A stretch of 64,000 bases of DNA from Brevundimonas alba (GTDB taxonomy: Bacteria; Pseudomonadota; Alphaproteobacteria; Caulobacterales; Caulobacteraceae), in the NCBI RefSeq assembly GCF_011927945.1, contig NZ_JAATJM010000001.1:1311501-1375500 (forward strand). Reading direction: 5' to 3'. The first letter of the stretch is position 1, and each line of letters opens with the position of its first letter. Position numbers and translations under genes: made by a program. Of the stretch, positions 25,980-34,968 are shown one piece after another. The notes below the pieces were generated by a model. It was not told the DNA's origin, made no database searches, and was given only the letters and a program-made list of their open reading frames with translations.

Positions 25980-26489
25980 CTACTGCAGGTTCACATCCGC
26001 CACGCCGCCCGAATCCGGCAGAGTCTTCGTCGCATTGGCCTTGGCGATCTCGTAGGCGAATTTGAAGAAGCCGCCCTCGTTGACCCAGACCCGGCCGTCG
26101 TCGGCGTCGAACTTCAGGATGGTCAGCTTCGGATCGTCCTTTCCCTCAGGATACCAGGCGGCCAGCACCGGGTTCCAGTAGCGGTCGACGATCTCGCGGT
26201 CATGGCCGTGCACCGACAGCTCGCCGTGGATGCAGGCCCAGACGTTCTGGTCCTTCGAGCCATAGTGGAACATGGCGCTCTGCCCCGTTCCCACCGCCGC
26301 GTCCTTCGCCAGATCGGTATCGTCGCGGGTGAAGAACCAGATCGTGCCCGTCTCCTGCTCGCGGAAGGCGGTCATCGGCTGGGCGTGGTAGCCCGGCTGG
26401 TCTAGGCCCAGCAGGCCGGTGTTCGACTTCTTGAGGCTGTCCCAGAAGGCGTCCTCGGCTTCGGCGGCGGTCAGAGTCTTGTCGGCCAT
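25980..26489 (-). CDS. Pyridoxamine 5'-phosphate oxidase-like general stress protein, 169 aa
   Basis: The protein has the split-barrel flavin-binding fold of general stress protein 26-type family members: AFWDSLKKSNTGLLGL, MTAFREQETGTIWFFT and a CIHGELSVHGH strand, then a PVLAAWYPEGKDDP segment. Such proteins bind FMN or FAD but usually lack the PLP-forming activity of PdxH. It is a cytoplasmic, single-gene unit with a GAGACG ribosome-like site before ATG 26489. The 3' end abuts argF. A role in oxidative stress is the family norm and is not shown by this sequence. Confidence 0.88.
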   Translation of the reverse strand: MADKTLTAAEAEDAFWDSLKKSNTGLLGLDQPGYHAQPMTAFREQETGTIWFFTRDDTDLAKDAAVGTGQSAMFHYGSKDQNVWACIHGELSVHGHDREIVDRYWNPVLAAWYPEGKDDPKLTILKFDADDGRVWVNEGGFFKFAYEIAKANATKTLPDSGGVADVNLQ

Positions 26490-26547
26490 GTCGGCGTCTC
26501 CTGATCTTGGGGGTCGATCAGGAATGGCTCGGCCTGTCGCCGGTTCC

Positions 26548-26754
26548 CTAGCGGCCCCGCTGCGGCAGGCCCGCGAGCGCGGCCAGATGCACCAGCAGCA
26601 GCACGACCACCGCGGCCGACAGGATCATGATGAAGCGCCACGGGACCATGCGCACGCCGAGGTGCGGCTGGGCCGGCCTTGCGCCTCGCCAGCCCGCGAA
26701 CACGGCGGCGGCTATGAAGGCGGCGATCAGGCCGAGGGTCACGGACATGGTCAT
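26548..26754 (-). CDS. Small two-helix membrane protein, 68 aa
   Basis: The product has two hydrophobic segments, VTLGLIAAFIAAAVFAG and FIMILSAAVVVLLLVHLAAL, joined by a basic loop. It is therefore probably a small inner-membrane protein. I start at ATG 26754; an ATG two codons on is also possible, and a longer frame to 26823 lacks support. I do not recognise a named family, though hairpin proteins of this kind next to stress genes are common in Caulobacterales. It runs leftward away from podJ. Confidence 0.6.
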   Translation of the reverse strand: MTMSVTLGLIAAFIAAAVFAGWRGARPAQPHLGVRMVPWRFIMILSAAVVVLLLVHLAALAGLPQRGR

Positions 26755-26847
26755 GGCCGCTGACTGGCGCGCCCCGGGCGTACGCGCAAGCGCCAAACTC
26801 CTTTCGGAGGCGTTAATCTTCACGCCCCGTTAACGCTTCCGGCGCGA

Positions 26848-26971
26848 GACTCCGGAGCGGTGTGAGGGCTTTCCACAGGAAGATGGTCGGCCCCTACATC
26901 TTGGGGTTAACCGCGCGTTTACACCCCTGATCTGGATGAGTAGCCTTGAGTCAAAGGTCGGGAGGCGAATC
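26848..26971 (+). promoter_or_regulatory. podJ promoter region with three GANTC sites and a CtrA-like box
   Basis: Three CcrM methylation sites lie within 125 bp upstream of podJ: GACTC 26848-26852, GAGTC 26948-26952 and GAATC 26967-26971. TTAA-N7-TTTAC at 26907-26922 matches the CtrA box with one mismatch. In Caulobacter podJ is a GcrA-activated, CtrA-repressed gene, so the pattern fits. The sites were found by eye. Confidence 0.6.
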
Positions 26972-26972
26972 A

Positions 26973-29846
26973 GTGAGCGCAGCCGCGCCGTGGAGCGTAA
27001 AGGGGATCGAGCCCCGGGCGCGTGAGATCGCCAAGGACCTCGCCCGCCGCTCCGGCATGACCCTGGGCGAGTGGCTCAACACCATGATCATGGAAGACGG
27101 CGACGATGACGAGGGCGTCGTGCCCCTGTCGCGCCGTCCCCACGCCGCCGAAAGCTTCGATCGCCGTGGCCGCAGCCGCCGCGTCGATGACGCCTATGGC
27201 GGCGCCGAGGAGCCGTGGCACCGTCTCGGCGCCTCCATCGACGCCATCGCCAGCCGCCTCGAGGCGGCCGAGCGCCGCTCGACCGTGGCGATCCAGGGCG
27301 TGGACCAGGCCGTCTCCGGCCTCGTTCGCCGCCTCGACGGCCAGGAAGAGACGGACCGCTCGACCGGCCGCCGCATCGACGACATCGCCGAGGAACTGCG
27401 CGAGGGCCATCGCCGCCTGCGCCGCTTCGAGCAGGAAGTCGGGCCCAAGACCGCCGAAACCTTCGGCAAGGTCGAGACCACCCTCGGCGCGCTCGCCGGT
27501 CGGCTCTACGACATCGAGGAGCGCCAGCGCGGCAGCGTCAACGAACTGCGCCAGCGTATGGATGCGGTTGAAAAGGTCGCCGGTCCCGGCGTCGGCTCGG
27601 ACATGCTGGCCCAGGTCGGCCAGCGTCTCGATCAGGCCCAGACCCGCACCACCGAGGCCCTGCGCGGGCTGGAGCGCTCCTTCGCTGATCTGGACCAGCG
27701 CCTCCGCGCCGCCGAGTCCCGCGTCGAGCCGGAAAGCGTCCGCGAGGCCGCGCGTTTCGAGAAACTCGCCGAAACCCTCAGCCGTCAGGTCGAGGCCAAT
27801 CGCGCCGAGATGATGCGCCGGATGGACACGGCCGAGACCGAAGGCCGGATGGACCGCATCGAGCGCGCCGTCCTCGCCATCGGCGATCAGGTCAAGGCGT
27901 CCGAGGAACGCTCCGCCCGGGCCGTCGAGGCCATGGGCCACGAAGTCCTGCGCATCGCCCAGAACCTCAACGGCCGCGTCGGCGCCATCGAGACCGACGG
28001 CGCCGCCCGTCTGGAACAACTCACCGAAGTCGTCAGCCGCAAGGTCGAAACCGACATGGGCCGTCTGGCCCAGGGTCTGGAGCAGCGCCTCGTCGCCGCC
28101 GACGACCGTCATGCCCTCGCCCTCGAGAAGCTTGGCGGCGAGATCACCCGCATCTCCGACCGGCTCAGCGAGCGCATCGCCCAGTCCGAGCGCCGCTCGC
28201 AGCAGGCGCTGGAAGACATCGGCCGCCGCCTCGTCGACAGCTCCAGCCGCATCGAGCAGCACTACGACCGCGCCTCGGGCGAACTGGCCGAGCGCATGCG
28301 TATGTCGGAAGAGCGCACCGCCGCCCTGATCGCCGAGGCCCGCCAGAACATCGGCCGCCGCGCCGAGCCCACGCCTGCGCCCCCGCCCGAGACGGCTCAG
28401 CCGGACTGGCGCGCCGCGGCCTTCCCCGACGCTGCATTCCCCGACGCCGCCTTCCCTGAGGCGTCCTACGCCGAACCGGCCTATCCGGAGCCCGCCGCCT
28501 TCGACCCGGCCGACGCCGGCTACGACGATCCGGTGTTCGCGGAACAGCAGGCCTGGTCCGCCGAGCTCGCCCCGCCCGATCCGGAGCCGGAACCCGCAGC
28601 CCGCTCGGGCGACGAACCGCTGACGGCCGACGCCGTCTTCGACGCCATCATGCGCGGTCCGCTCGCCGCCGGCGCCCAGCCCGCGACTCCGTTCGGCAGC
28701 CGCGCGCCCGAACCCACCTTCGCCGAGCCGACGTTCGCGGAGGAGGTGAGCGCGCCGCCGGCCCACCCCCAAGCCCAGCCGCAGCCGCAGACCTTCACCC
28801 CGCCGCCGGTCGCGGCCCAGCCCGCCTTCGGTCAGGGCTTCGGCGGCGCCGACGTCTCCGACGCACTGGCCGCCACCGCGCCCGAGGCCTTCGATTCCGG
28901 CCACGAGGACTTCGCCGCCGAGACCGATTTCGTCGATCCGCGCGCCCTTCGCGCCGCCGCTGCCCAGGGCCGCGCCTCCTCGACGCGTCAGGCCATCGAC
29001 GCTGCTCGCGCCGCCATGGCCGCGCCGGAGGAAGCTCCCGCCCGCTCCGGCTTCGGCCTCAAGCGCGGCGGCAAGTCCAGGCTGCAGGAGCGGCTCGACA
29101 AACAGGCCAAGGGTGGCGACACCGTTCGCAAGGCGCTCGGCGCGTCGGCCGTGGCCGTGCTGCTGACCGCCGGCGGCGCCGCAGCCTTCGGCGAACTGAC
29201 CGGCATGGGGATCAACATTCCCGGTCTGGGCGGATCGGCCGGCGATAACGAGGCCCAGCCGATCGCCGCCCTCGCCATCACCCCGACCGACGCGGTCGCC
29301 GTCGATCCGGTCAAAGGCGCCGACCTGTATCGTCAGGCCGTCGAACTGCTCGACGCCGACGACGCGACGGGGATCGACGTGCTGAAACAGGCCGCCGGTC
29401 TCGGCAACGCTCCGGCCCAGCTGCACCTCGCCGGCCTGTATCAGGAAGGCGGCAAGGGTCTGACGGCCAGCCCCCGCGAAGCCCGCGTCTGGGCGCGCAA
29501 GGCGGCCGACAGCGGCGACGCCCGCGGCATGCACGCCTACGGCATGTATCTGTTCGACGGCGTCGGCGGCGCGCAGGATCGCGGCGAGGCGCTCAACTGG
29601 CTCCGCAAGGCGGCCGAGCGCGGCCTCGTCGACAGCCAGTTCAACGTCGCCAAACTCTATGAGAGTGGCGACGAAGGCATCCAGCCCGACCTCGGCGAAG
29701 CCTACAAATGGTACCTGATCGCGGCGCGCGCCGGCGACGGCGACGCCCAGGCGGCGGTCGAGCGGCTGCGCATCGCCATCCCGGCGCCCGAGCGCGGCGC
29801 GGCCCGTGCGGCGGCGGACGCCTTCCAGGTCGAGCCGCTCGCCTGA
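26973..29846 (+). CDS. podJ: PodJ-like polar localisation factor, 957 aa
   Basis: PodJ organises the new cell pole in Caulobacter. The N terminus matches the PodJ family (APWSVKGIEPRAREIAKD, then SGMTLGEWLN). A long coiled coil covers roughly residues 80-460, a proline/alanine-rich linker with PDAAFPDAAFPEA repeats follows, and one membrane segment (ASAVAVLLTAGGAAAF) lies near residue 725. Beyond it are Sel1/TPR-like repeats (AQLHLAGLYQEGGKG, then MYLFDGVGGAQDRGEAL and FNVAKLYESGDEG) for the periplasm. I start at GTG 26973, preceded by GGGAGG, rather than a TTG at 26946. The C-terminal peptidoglycan-binding domain of Caulobacter PodJ is not evident; the protein ends soon after the last repeat. 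Confidence 0.8.
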   Translation: MSAAAPWSVKGIEPRAREIAKDLARRSGMTLGEWLNTMIMEDGDDDEGVVPLSRRPHAAESFDRRGRSRRVDDAYGGAEEPWHRLGASIDAIASRLEAAERRSTVAIQGVDQAVSGLVRRLDGQEETDRSTGRRIDDIAEELREGHRRLRRFEQEVGPKTAETFGKVETTLGALAGRLYDIEERQRGSVNELRQRMDAVEKVAGPGVGSDMLAQVGQRLDQAQTRTTEALRGLERSFADLDQRLRAAESRVEPESVREAARFEKLAETLSRQVEANRAEMMRRMDTAETEGRMDRIERAVLAIGDQVKASEERSARAVEAMGHEVLRIAQNLNGRVGAIETDGAARLEQLTEVVSRKVETDMGRLAQGLEQRLVAADDRHALALEKLGGEITRISDRLSERIAQSERRSQQALEDIGRRLVDSSSRIEQHYDRASGELAERMRMSEERTAALIAEARQNIGRRAEPTPAPPPETAQPDWRAAAFPDAAFPDAAFPEASYAEPAYPEPAAFDPADAGYDDPVFAEQQAWSAELAPPDPEPEPAARSGDEPLTADAVFDAIMRGPLAAGAQPATPFGSRAPEPTFAEPTFAEEVSAPPAHPQAQPQPQTFTPPPVAAQPAFGQGFGGADVSDALAATAPEAFDSGHEDFAAETDFVDPRALRAAAAQGRASSTRQAIDAARAAMAAPEEAPARSGFGLKRGGKSRLQERLDKQAKGGDTVRKALGASAVAVLLTAGGAAAFGELTGMGINIPGLGGSAGDNEAQPIAALAITPTDAVAVDPVKGADLYRQAVELLDADDATGIDVLKQAAGLGNAPAQLHLAGLYQEGGKGLTASPREARVWARKAADSGDARGMHAYGMYLFDGVGGAQDRGEALNWLRKAAERGLVDSQFNVAKLYESGDEGIQPDLGEAYKWYLIAARAGDGDAQAAVERLRIAIPAPERGAARAAADAFQVEPLA

Positions 29847-29968
29847 GGCGGGTGGGCGCCTAGCCTTTCTGGCGCGTGCGGTGGCGGTCTCCGCCGCATG
29901 AGTCTAGGACACACAGTCACCGTCGCCTTTCCGGCGCCTAGCCTCAGTTCCAGCCGAAGGCGCGTCCT

Positions 29969-30892
29969 TTGGATATCTATCTGCCGATCGCCGAGGTTTC
30001 GGTGAACTGGCCGCTCCTGGTCCTGCTGGGAGCGACGGTCGGATTCGTGTCCGGGCTATTCGGCATCGGCGGCGGCTTCCTGATGGCCCCGATCCTGATC
30101 TTCCTCGGCATCCCGCCCTCGGTCGCCGTGGCCAGCCAGGCCAGCCATGTCGTCGCCTCCTCGACCTCCGGCGTGATCAGCTACACCAAACAGAAGGCGG
30201 TCGATTACCGCATCGGCGGCGTCATGGCCCTGGGCGGGGTCATCGGCGCGCTGCTCGGGGTCGAGCTGTTCCGCTATCTGCGCCTGCTCGGCCAGGCCGA
30301 TCTGGCCGTCGCCCTGTCATACCTGCTGTTCCTCGGCGCCATCGGCACGCTCATGCTCTATGAGAGCCTCGGCCAGATCCTGCGCCGGGTGCGCGGGGAG
30401 GTCATCCCGCACAAGGAACGGCGCCGGCCGCTGTGGCTCTACGGCCTGCCGCTGCGCATGCGCTTCCCGCGCTCCGGCCTCTACATCAGCGCCATTCCGC
30501 CATTCGCCCTCGGCGCCTTCGCCGGCGTGCTCTCTGCCATCATGGGGGTCGGCGGCGGCTTCATCCTCGTCCCCGCCATGCTCTATGTGCTGCGGATGCG
30601 CGCCAGCGTCGTGGTCGGCACCAGCCTGTTCCAGATCATCGTCACCACCGCCATGACGACCATCCTGCAGGCGGGCCGCAACCAGACCGTGGACATCGTC
30701 CTGTCGACCATCCTGCTGCTGGGCGGCGTCGTCGGGGCCCAGTACGGCGCCCGGCTGTCGGGCCGTTTCCGCGCCGAGGAACTGCGCGCCGTGCTCGGCC
30801 TGATCGTGCTGCTGGTCGGCATCCAGATGGGGCTGGAACTGTTCGTACGCCCGTCGGACCTGTTCGCCTTCGCCCCCGGGATCGCGGGATGA
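29969..30892 (+). CDS. TauE/SafE family sulfite exporter-like permease, 307 aa
   Basis: This inner-membrane permease family moves sulfite, sulfoacetate or other organic anions. Seven to eight hydrophobic segments are visible, with the duplicated half motif: SGLFGIGGGFLMAPILIF near residue 30 and AIMGVGGGFILVPAML near 190. Translation starts at TTG 29969, with GAAGG nine bases upstream; no in-frame ATG exists near the beginning of the first membrane segment. Its last codons overlap the ATG of the next gene (ATGA), so the two are coupled. This pair with a TIGR02186-type protein is recurrent in Alphaproteobacteria. The substrate is not known. Confidence 0.88.
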   Translation: MDIYLPIAEVSVNWPLLVLLGATVGFVSGLFGIGGGFLMAPILIFLGIPPSVAVASQASHVVASSTSGVISYTKQKAVDYRIGGVMALGGVIGALLGVELFRYLRLLGQADLAVALSYLLFLGAIGTLMLYESLGQILRRVRGEVIPHKERRRPLWLYGLPLRMRFPRSGLYISAIPPFALGAFAGVLSAIMGVGGGFILVPAMLYVLRMRASVVVGTSLFQIIVTTAMTTILQAGRNQTVDIVLSTILLLGGVVGAQYGARLSGRFRAEELRAVLGLIVLLVGIQMGLELFVRPSDLFAFAPGIAG

Positions 30893-31698
30893 TCGCCGCC
30901 CTGCCGCCGCCCCCGCCGACGATTCAGGCCCCGGCGCCCGAGCGGTCCGCCGCGACCACCGGGCAGGTCCGCGTCGCCGCCGCCATGACCGACGCGCAGG
31001 TCCGGGTGGACTCGAGCTTCCGCGGCGCCACGATCGTCCTCTACGGCGCGGTCTTCAATCCGACCGATGCGCCCACCGACGTCGTCGTCGTGGTGCGCGG
31101 ACCGGACGCTCCCGTCCGACTGGTCAAGAAGACCCGCAACATGGGCGTCTGGCTGAACAGCCGCCCCGTCCTGTTCGAGGGCGCGCCCGGCTTCTACATG
31201 ACCGCCTCGACACGGTCGCTCGGCGACATCGCCGACTTCGGCCAGCTGCGCCGGCTCGGCGTCGGCGTCGACCACCTGCGCATCAACGCCCCGCAGGAAA
31301 GCCGCACCGTCACCCGCTACGGCGTGCGCGACGTCGTCGTCAGCCGGCTGGGCGAGGACTATCTGGACTGGCGCCGCGCGGTCATCCGCCTGCGCGAGGC
31401 GGCGGCGCTCTACAACACCGATCCGGATGGCGTGGAGTTCGTCGACCAAGGCCTGTTCCGGGCCGAGATCGACCTGCCCGCGGTCGCCCCCACCGGCCAG
31501 TATTTCGCCGAGGTCTGGCTGTTCCAGGACGGCGAACCCGTCTCTGTTTCCAACCTCACCCTGACCGTCGAAAAGGTCGGCATCGAGCGCGACATCTTCG
31601 AGTTCGCGCATAACCGGCCGTGGACCTACGGCATCCTCTGCGTGCTTCTGGCGGCGCTGACGGGATGGCTCGCCAGCCGCATCTTCCGGCGCTCCTGA
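30889..31698 (+). CDS. TIGR02186-type conserved membrane-anchored protein, 269 aa
   Basis: The protein is largely periplasmic: a proline-rich N terminus, a beta-rich middle (VRVDSSFRGATIVLYGAVF, then VVVVVRGPDAPVRLVKKTRN) and a single C-terminal membrane helix (YGILCVLLAALTGWLAS) with a short basic tail. It matches the conserved family that accompanies TauE/SafE permeases, function unknown. Its ATG lies inside the last codons of the permease gene, so it is translated together with it and probably works with it. The N-terminal region has no clear signal peptide, and an export mechanism is not visible. Confidence 0.78.
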   Translation: MIAALPPPPPTIQAPAPERSAATTGQVRVAAAMTDAQVRVDSSFRGATIVLYGAVFNPTDAPTDVVVVVRGPDAPVRLVKKTRNMGVWLNSRPVLFEGAPGFYMTASTRSLGDIADFGQLRRLGVGVDHLRINAPQESRTVTRYGVRDVVVSRLGEDYLDWRRAVIRLREAAALYNTDPDGVEFVDQGLFRAEIDLPAVAPTGQYFAEVWLFQDGEPVSVSNLTLTVEKVGIERDIFEFAHNRPWTYGILCVLLAALTGWLASRIFRRS

Positions 31699-31778
31699 TC
31701 CTCTCGCGGGTTAACCACCCTGCCCGGGAACTTCCCCGCAAAGGCCAAGGTTATGCCTCCGCAATGGAGGGTTCCGTC

Positions 31779-31985
31779 ATGCGTAAGCTGTTCAGCCTCA
31801 CTGTTCTCGCCGCCGCCATGGCGACCGCCACCGCGGCCCAGGCGCCCAACGCTCCGGTGCAGCGGAACGACCTCTGCTACATCGAATGCCAGTACCGCTG
31901 CTACGCCCAGTATCCGGGCGGCGGACCGGCCTGGACCCAGTGCTACATCGCCTGCGCCCAGACCAAATGCTCGTCGGGGGGCTGA
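31779..31985 (+). CDS. Small secreted cysteine-rich protein, 68 aa
   Basis: A clear signal peptide (RKLFSLTVLAAAMATATAAQA) is followed by a short mature part with six cysteines (CYIECQYRCYAQY, then CYIACAQTKC), likely paired in disulfides in the periplasm. GGAGGG lies 8-9 bases before ATG 31779, which fixes the start. I do not recognise a family. It is a single gene followed by the convergent hisC. Caulobacterales genomes carry many such lineage-specific peptides; no function can be proposed from sequence. Confidence 0.72.
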   Translation: MRKLFSLTVLAAAMATATAAQAPNAPVQRNDLCYIECQYRCYAQYPGGGPAWTQCYIACAQTKCSSGG

Positions 31986-31989
31986 TCCG

Positions 31990-33084
31990 TCAGCCGGCGG
32001 CGAACTCGCTGAGGGCGTCCAGCACCGCACGATTCTGATCCTCGGTGCCGATGGTGATGCGCAGGCAGTCGGGAAGGCCGTAGCCGCCGACCGGGCGCAC
32101 GATCACCCCCTTCGAGTTCAGATAGTCGTTGGCGCCCTGCGCCTGCGCCGCATCGCTGAAGCGGACCAGCACGAAATTCCCCGCGCTGGGCAGCACCTCG
32201 AAGCCGAAGCCCCGGATGGCCTGCGTCATCCGCGGCCGCCAGGTCTGAATCAGGTCGCGCGACGCCTGCTGGTGCGCCTCGTCGCCCAGCGCCGCCACCG
32301 CCGCCTCGATGCCCGGCACCGAGACGTTGAACGGAAGGCGGATGCGGTCGACCGCTTCGGCCACCTTCAGCGGCGCATAGCCGAAGCCGATGCGCAGCCC
32401 GCCCAGCCCATGGATCTTGGAGAAGGTGCGGGTGACGACGATGTTCTCGCTGTCGCGCGCCAGCGGGAAGCTGGTCTCCCAGTCCGGCTCGGTGACGTAT
32501 TCGGCATAGGCCTCGTCGATGACCAGCAGGATGTCTGGCCGCAGCCCCTCGTGCAGCCGCCGGATTTCCTCGGCCGTGTTGTAGCTGCCGGTCGGGTTGG
32601 ACGGGCTCGAGACGTAAACGATGCGGGTCCGCTCATCGACCTCGGCCAGCAGCGCCTCGGGCGTCGCCTTGAACTGCGGCTCCGGCGCCAGCTTGACCGA
32701 CGCCTGATTGGCAAGGGCGCTGATGCGATAGGCGAGGAAGCCGTACTGGCCCGTCACGATGTTGTCGCCCGGCGTCAGATAGGTCTGGTTCAGCAGGGCG
32801 AAGACCTCGTCCGAGCCGTTGCCGAAGATCAGCCGCTCCGGCTCCAGCCCGTGATGATCCGCCACCGCCCCGCGCAGCTTGGTCGCCCGGCCGTCGGGAT
32901 AAATGTGGATGTTGCGGACCGCCGCCTCGAACGCCTCGCGCGCCTTCTGGCCCGCCCCCAGCATATTCTCGTTGGACGACAACTTCATCGGTTCGGCCAC
33001 GCCCTCGATGCGCGACTTGCCGCCGACATAGGGGGCGATGTCGAGGATTCCGGGCTTGGGCGCGGGCGCGGTTGCGTCGGTCAT
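31990..33084 (-). CDS. hisC: Histidinol-phosphate/aromatic aminotransferase, 364 aa
   Basis: This class I/II PLP aminotransferase makes histidinol phosphate and, in many bacteria, also acts on phenylalanine and tyrosine precursors. Landmarks are LSSNENMLGAG, IYPDGRATKLR, FGNGSDEV, SPSNPTGSYN, the Asp-Ala-Tyr motif VIDEAYAEYV and the PLP lysine in TRTFSKIHGLGGLRIG. The length is normal. It is the third and last gene of a leftward cluster with two conserved genes upstream. No other his gene is nearby, so an aromatic aminotransferase role (HisC2) is quite possible. Confidence 0.9.
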   Translation of the reverse strand: MTDATAPAPKPGILDIAPYVGGKSRIEGVAEPMKLSSNENMLGAGQKAREAFEAAVRNIHIYPDGRATKLRGAVADHHGLEPERLIFGNGSDEVFALLNQTYLTPGDNIVTGQYGFLAYRISALANQASVKLAPEPQFKATPEALLAEVDERTRIVYVSSPSNPTGSYNTAEEIRRLHEGLRPDILLVIDEAYAEYVTEPDWETSFPLARDSENIVVTRTFSKIHGLGGLRIGFGYAPLKVAEAVDRIRLPFNVSVPGIEAAVAALGDEAHQQASRDLIQTWRPRMTQAIRGFGFEVLPSAGNFVLVRFSDAAQAQGANDYLNSKGVIVRPVGGYGLPDCLRITIGTEDQNRAVLDALSEFAAG

Positions 33085-33098
33085 GAAGGTCCTCGAAA

Positions 33099-33782
33099 TC
33101 AGAACAGGGGCGCGGCGCCGATGACGCCGGTCAGCGATCCGGGCGCGTCGTGCAGCCGCCCGTCCTCCGCCTGCACATAGCCCGCCAGGGCGAACAGCTT
33201 CAACCCGCCGCTCTCGATCAGCGGACTGGCCGCCAGTCCCGCCTCTCCCAGCGCCGCCACGATCCGCCCCGCCGTCATCGGACTGTCGGTGACCCAGAAG
33301 GTCCGGTCGTCGCCGGTCGGCCCCGGCGCCGCCCGCTCCACCATCAGCGCCCTCGGCTGCCCCGCGCCATGGTCAGGCAGGGCGGCGGTGACGTGCAGGT
33401 CCCGCTCCGCCAGCAGCCGCCCCCACCAGGCCGAGGCCGGCGTCACATCCATCAGCGCCCGCGCCCCGTCCCGCGCCGCCGCCAGCCCCGCCTCGGGCTT
33501 GGCCGCAAGCCGCGCCGCCAGCCCGAACCGGTCCGCGGCCAGCACCTGACTCGCCGGACCCCAGACGATCAGCGGCCCGCCGTGCGCGGTCTCGATCCGG
33601 CCCAGCACCGACCGCACCGCCGCCGCCTCGGCCGGCGTCAGGCCCTGCAAGACATCCCTCTGGGCGATGGCGTCCGCGTCCGGCGACGCGCGCCGTCCCC
33701 CCGCCAGCCGCGCCCGCACGGCCGCGACGACGGCGCGGTCCTGCGCCAGCCGCGTCGGGTCCTCGGCGGGTTCCTGCAGCAT
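33099..33782 (-). CDS. Conserved protein between hisC and DUF2125 gene, 227 aa, function uncertain
   Basis: I do not recognise this protein with certainty. The N-terminal half is helical (AQDRAVVAAVRARLAGG, then QGLTPAEAAAVRSVLGRIE) and faintly recalls AroQ-type chorismate mutase. The C-terminal part (DRTFWVTDSPMTAGRIVAAL, then SPLIESGGLKLFALAGY) has the spacing of an ACT-like domain as in prephenate dehydratases. Together with the adjacent hisC-type aminotransferase this would fit aromatic amino-acid synthesis, but no catalytic residue is convincing. Its ATG overlaps the stop of the upstream DUF2125 gene (TGATG), and hisC follows 14 bp downstream, so the three genes form an operon. Confidence 0.55.
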   Translation of the reverse strand: MLQEPAEDPTRLAQDRAVVAAVRARLAGGRRASPDADAIAQRDVLQGLTPAEAAAVRSVLGRIETAHGGPLIVWGPASQVLAADRFGLAARLAAKPEAGLAAARDGARALMDVTPASAWWGRLLAERDLHVTAALPDHGAGQPRALMVERAAPGPTGDDRTFWVTDSPMTAGRIVAALGEAGLAASPLIESGGLKLFALAGYVQAEDGRLHDAPGSLTGVIGAAPLF

Positions 33783-34831
33783 CAGAACAGCTTCGGCGCG
33801 GGGGCGAGGGCGAACGGCCCCAGCCAGGTCCGGCCATTGTCGAACCGCAGCACCAGATCCATCGGCCGGGCGCCCTGTGCGCTCGCCGCCGCCGCCGCGC
33901 CCGCCGCCGCCACCCGGTTCACCGCCCCCGAGCGCGAGCCCGCCAGCCCCGCCATGGCCTCGCCGGGCCGTTCGGCGGTCAGGGCCAGCCGCCCCTCCAG
34001 CCTTCCGTCCGCCCGCGCCGACAGCGCCTCGCTGGAAATCCGCGCGCTGCTGTGTCCCGCCAGCAGCCGGCCCCGCACCGCCGTGAACCGTCCGCCCGCC
34101 TCGGTCCAGTTGGCGAACACCCCGGCGCTATCCACCCCGCGCAGCCGGCTGGCCTGTTCGATGGTCGTCTCCAGCTCGATGCTCATATGCCCCGACCGCG
34201 AGGCCGCCTCGACCGGCCCGTCCGCCCGCCCCCGCGCCTCCAGCAGGCGGAACAGCACGTCCAGCTCGTCGGTCGTCGCCGCCCCGTTCGTCAGGTGCGG
34301 CCGCATCTCGAACTGGACTCGCTCGGCCGAGGCGATGGGGAAGGGCTCCGCCCCCTGGCGCGGCGTGAAGGTCGGCCGGATCAGCTCGGCCCTCAGGTCG
34401 GGGAAGCGGTCGCGCAGATGGCTGACGCTCAGCCGGGCCCCGTCCCCGCCGATGTCGATCTGGCCCTTGCCCGCCCGGGTCAGCGTCAGCCCGTCCGGGG
34501 CGATCATCACCCAGTGTCCGGGGTTCCAGGCGTTGGCCTCCGCCACCAGTTCCGGCGCCGCGACCCCATGCCCCGACGGCGCCACGATCACCGCCTCCGG
34601 GAAGGCCAGCCGCGTCCGGAACGGCCATCCGCCCACCGACACCGGCTCGTGCGTGATCCGCCATCCGGCCCCGCGCAGCGCCTCTTCCTGCACCACCAGC
34701 CGCGTCTCGATCTGCCCGGCCAGATAGAACCACCACCCACTCCACACGGCCAGCAGCACGCCCAGCAGGACGAACGGAATGATCAGACCGCGGCGGGAAT
34801 GGCGAACGGGCGGGGCGGCGGGATCGGTCAT
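33782..34831 (-). CDS. DUF2125 family protein, membrane-anchored, 349 aa
   Basis: One N-terminal hydrophobic helix (LIIPFVLLGVLLAVWSGWWFYLA) anchors a large periplasmic part. The segments VQEEALRGAGWRIT and VGGWPFRTRLAFPEA are typical for DUF2125, an alphaproteobacterial family of unknown function with an AsmA-like repeating beta pattern. I start at ATG 34831; the open frame extends to 34906 without a better site. It is the first gene of the leftward cluster ending in hisC. A role in envelope lipid handling is suggested only by the remote AsmA-like character. Confidence 0.8.
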   Translation of the reverse strand: MTDPAAPPVRHSRRGLIIPFVLLGVLLAVWSGWWFYLAGQIETRLVVQEEALRGAGWRITHEPVSVGGWPFRTRLAFPEAVIVAPSGHGVAAPELVAEANAWNPGHWVMIAPDGLTLTRAGKGQIDIGGDGARLSVSHLRDRFPDLRAELIRPTFTPRQGAEPFPIASAERVQFEMRPHLTNGAATTDELDVLFRLLEARGRADGPVEAASRSGHMSIELETTIEQASRLRGVDSAGVFANWTEAGGRFTAVRGRLLAGHSSARISSEALSARADGRLEGRLALTAERPGEAMAGLAGSRSGAVNRVAAAGAAAAASAQGARPMDLVLRFDNGRTWLGPFALAPAPKLF

Positions 34832-34968
34832 GATGGTCCGGGGCGGAGCAGGGGCGGGAGCCGGGTGTATCGCGTGGACTTCGCCACTGTCGAGGAACGC
34901 CCACAAGGAACGCCGGATGCTCCCGTTCCGTTCGTACGGAAGCGGAACCGGCGGAAAGGAGCCCCGGA

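Noticed and set aside
26970-29534. Long open frame antisense to podJ (854 codons)
   Set aside because: Shadow of the coiled-coil coding bias; no motif, while the + strand product is recognisable.
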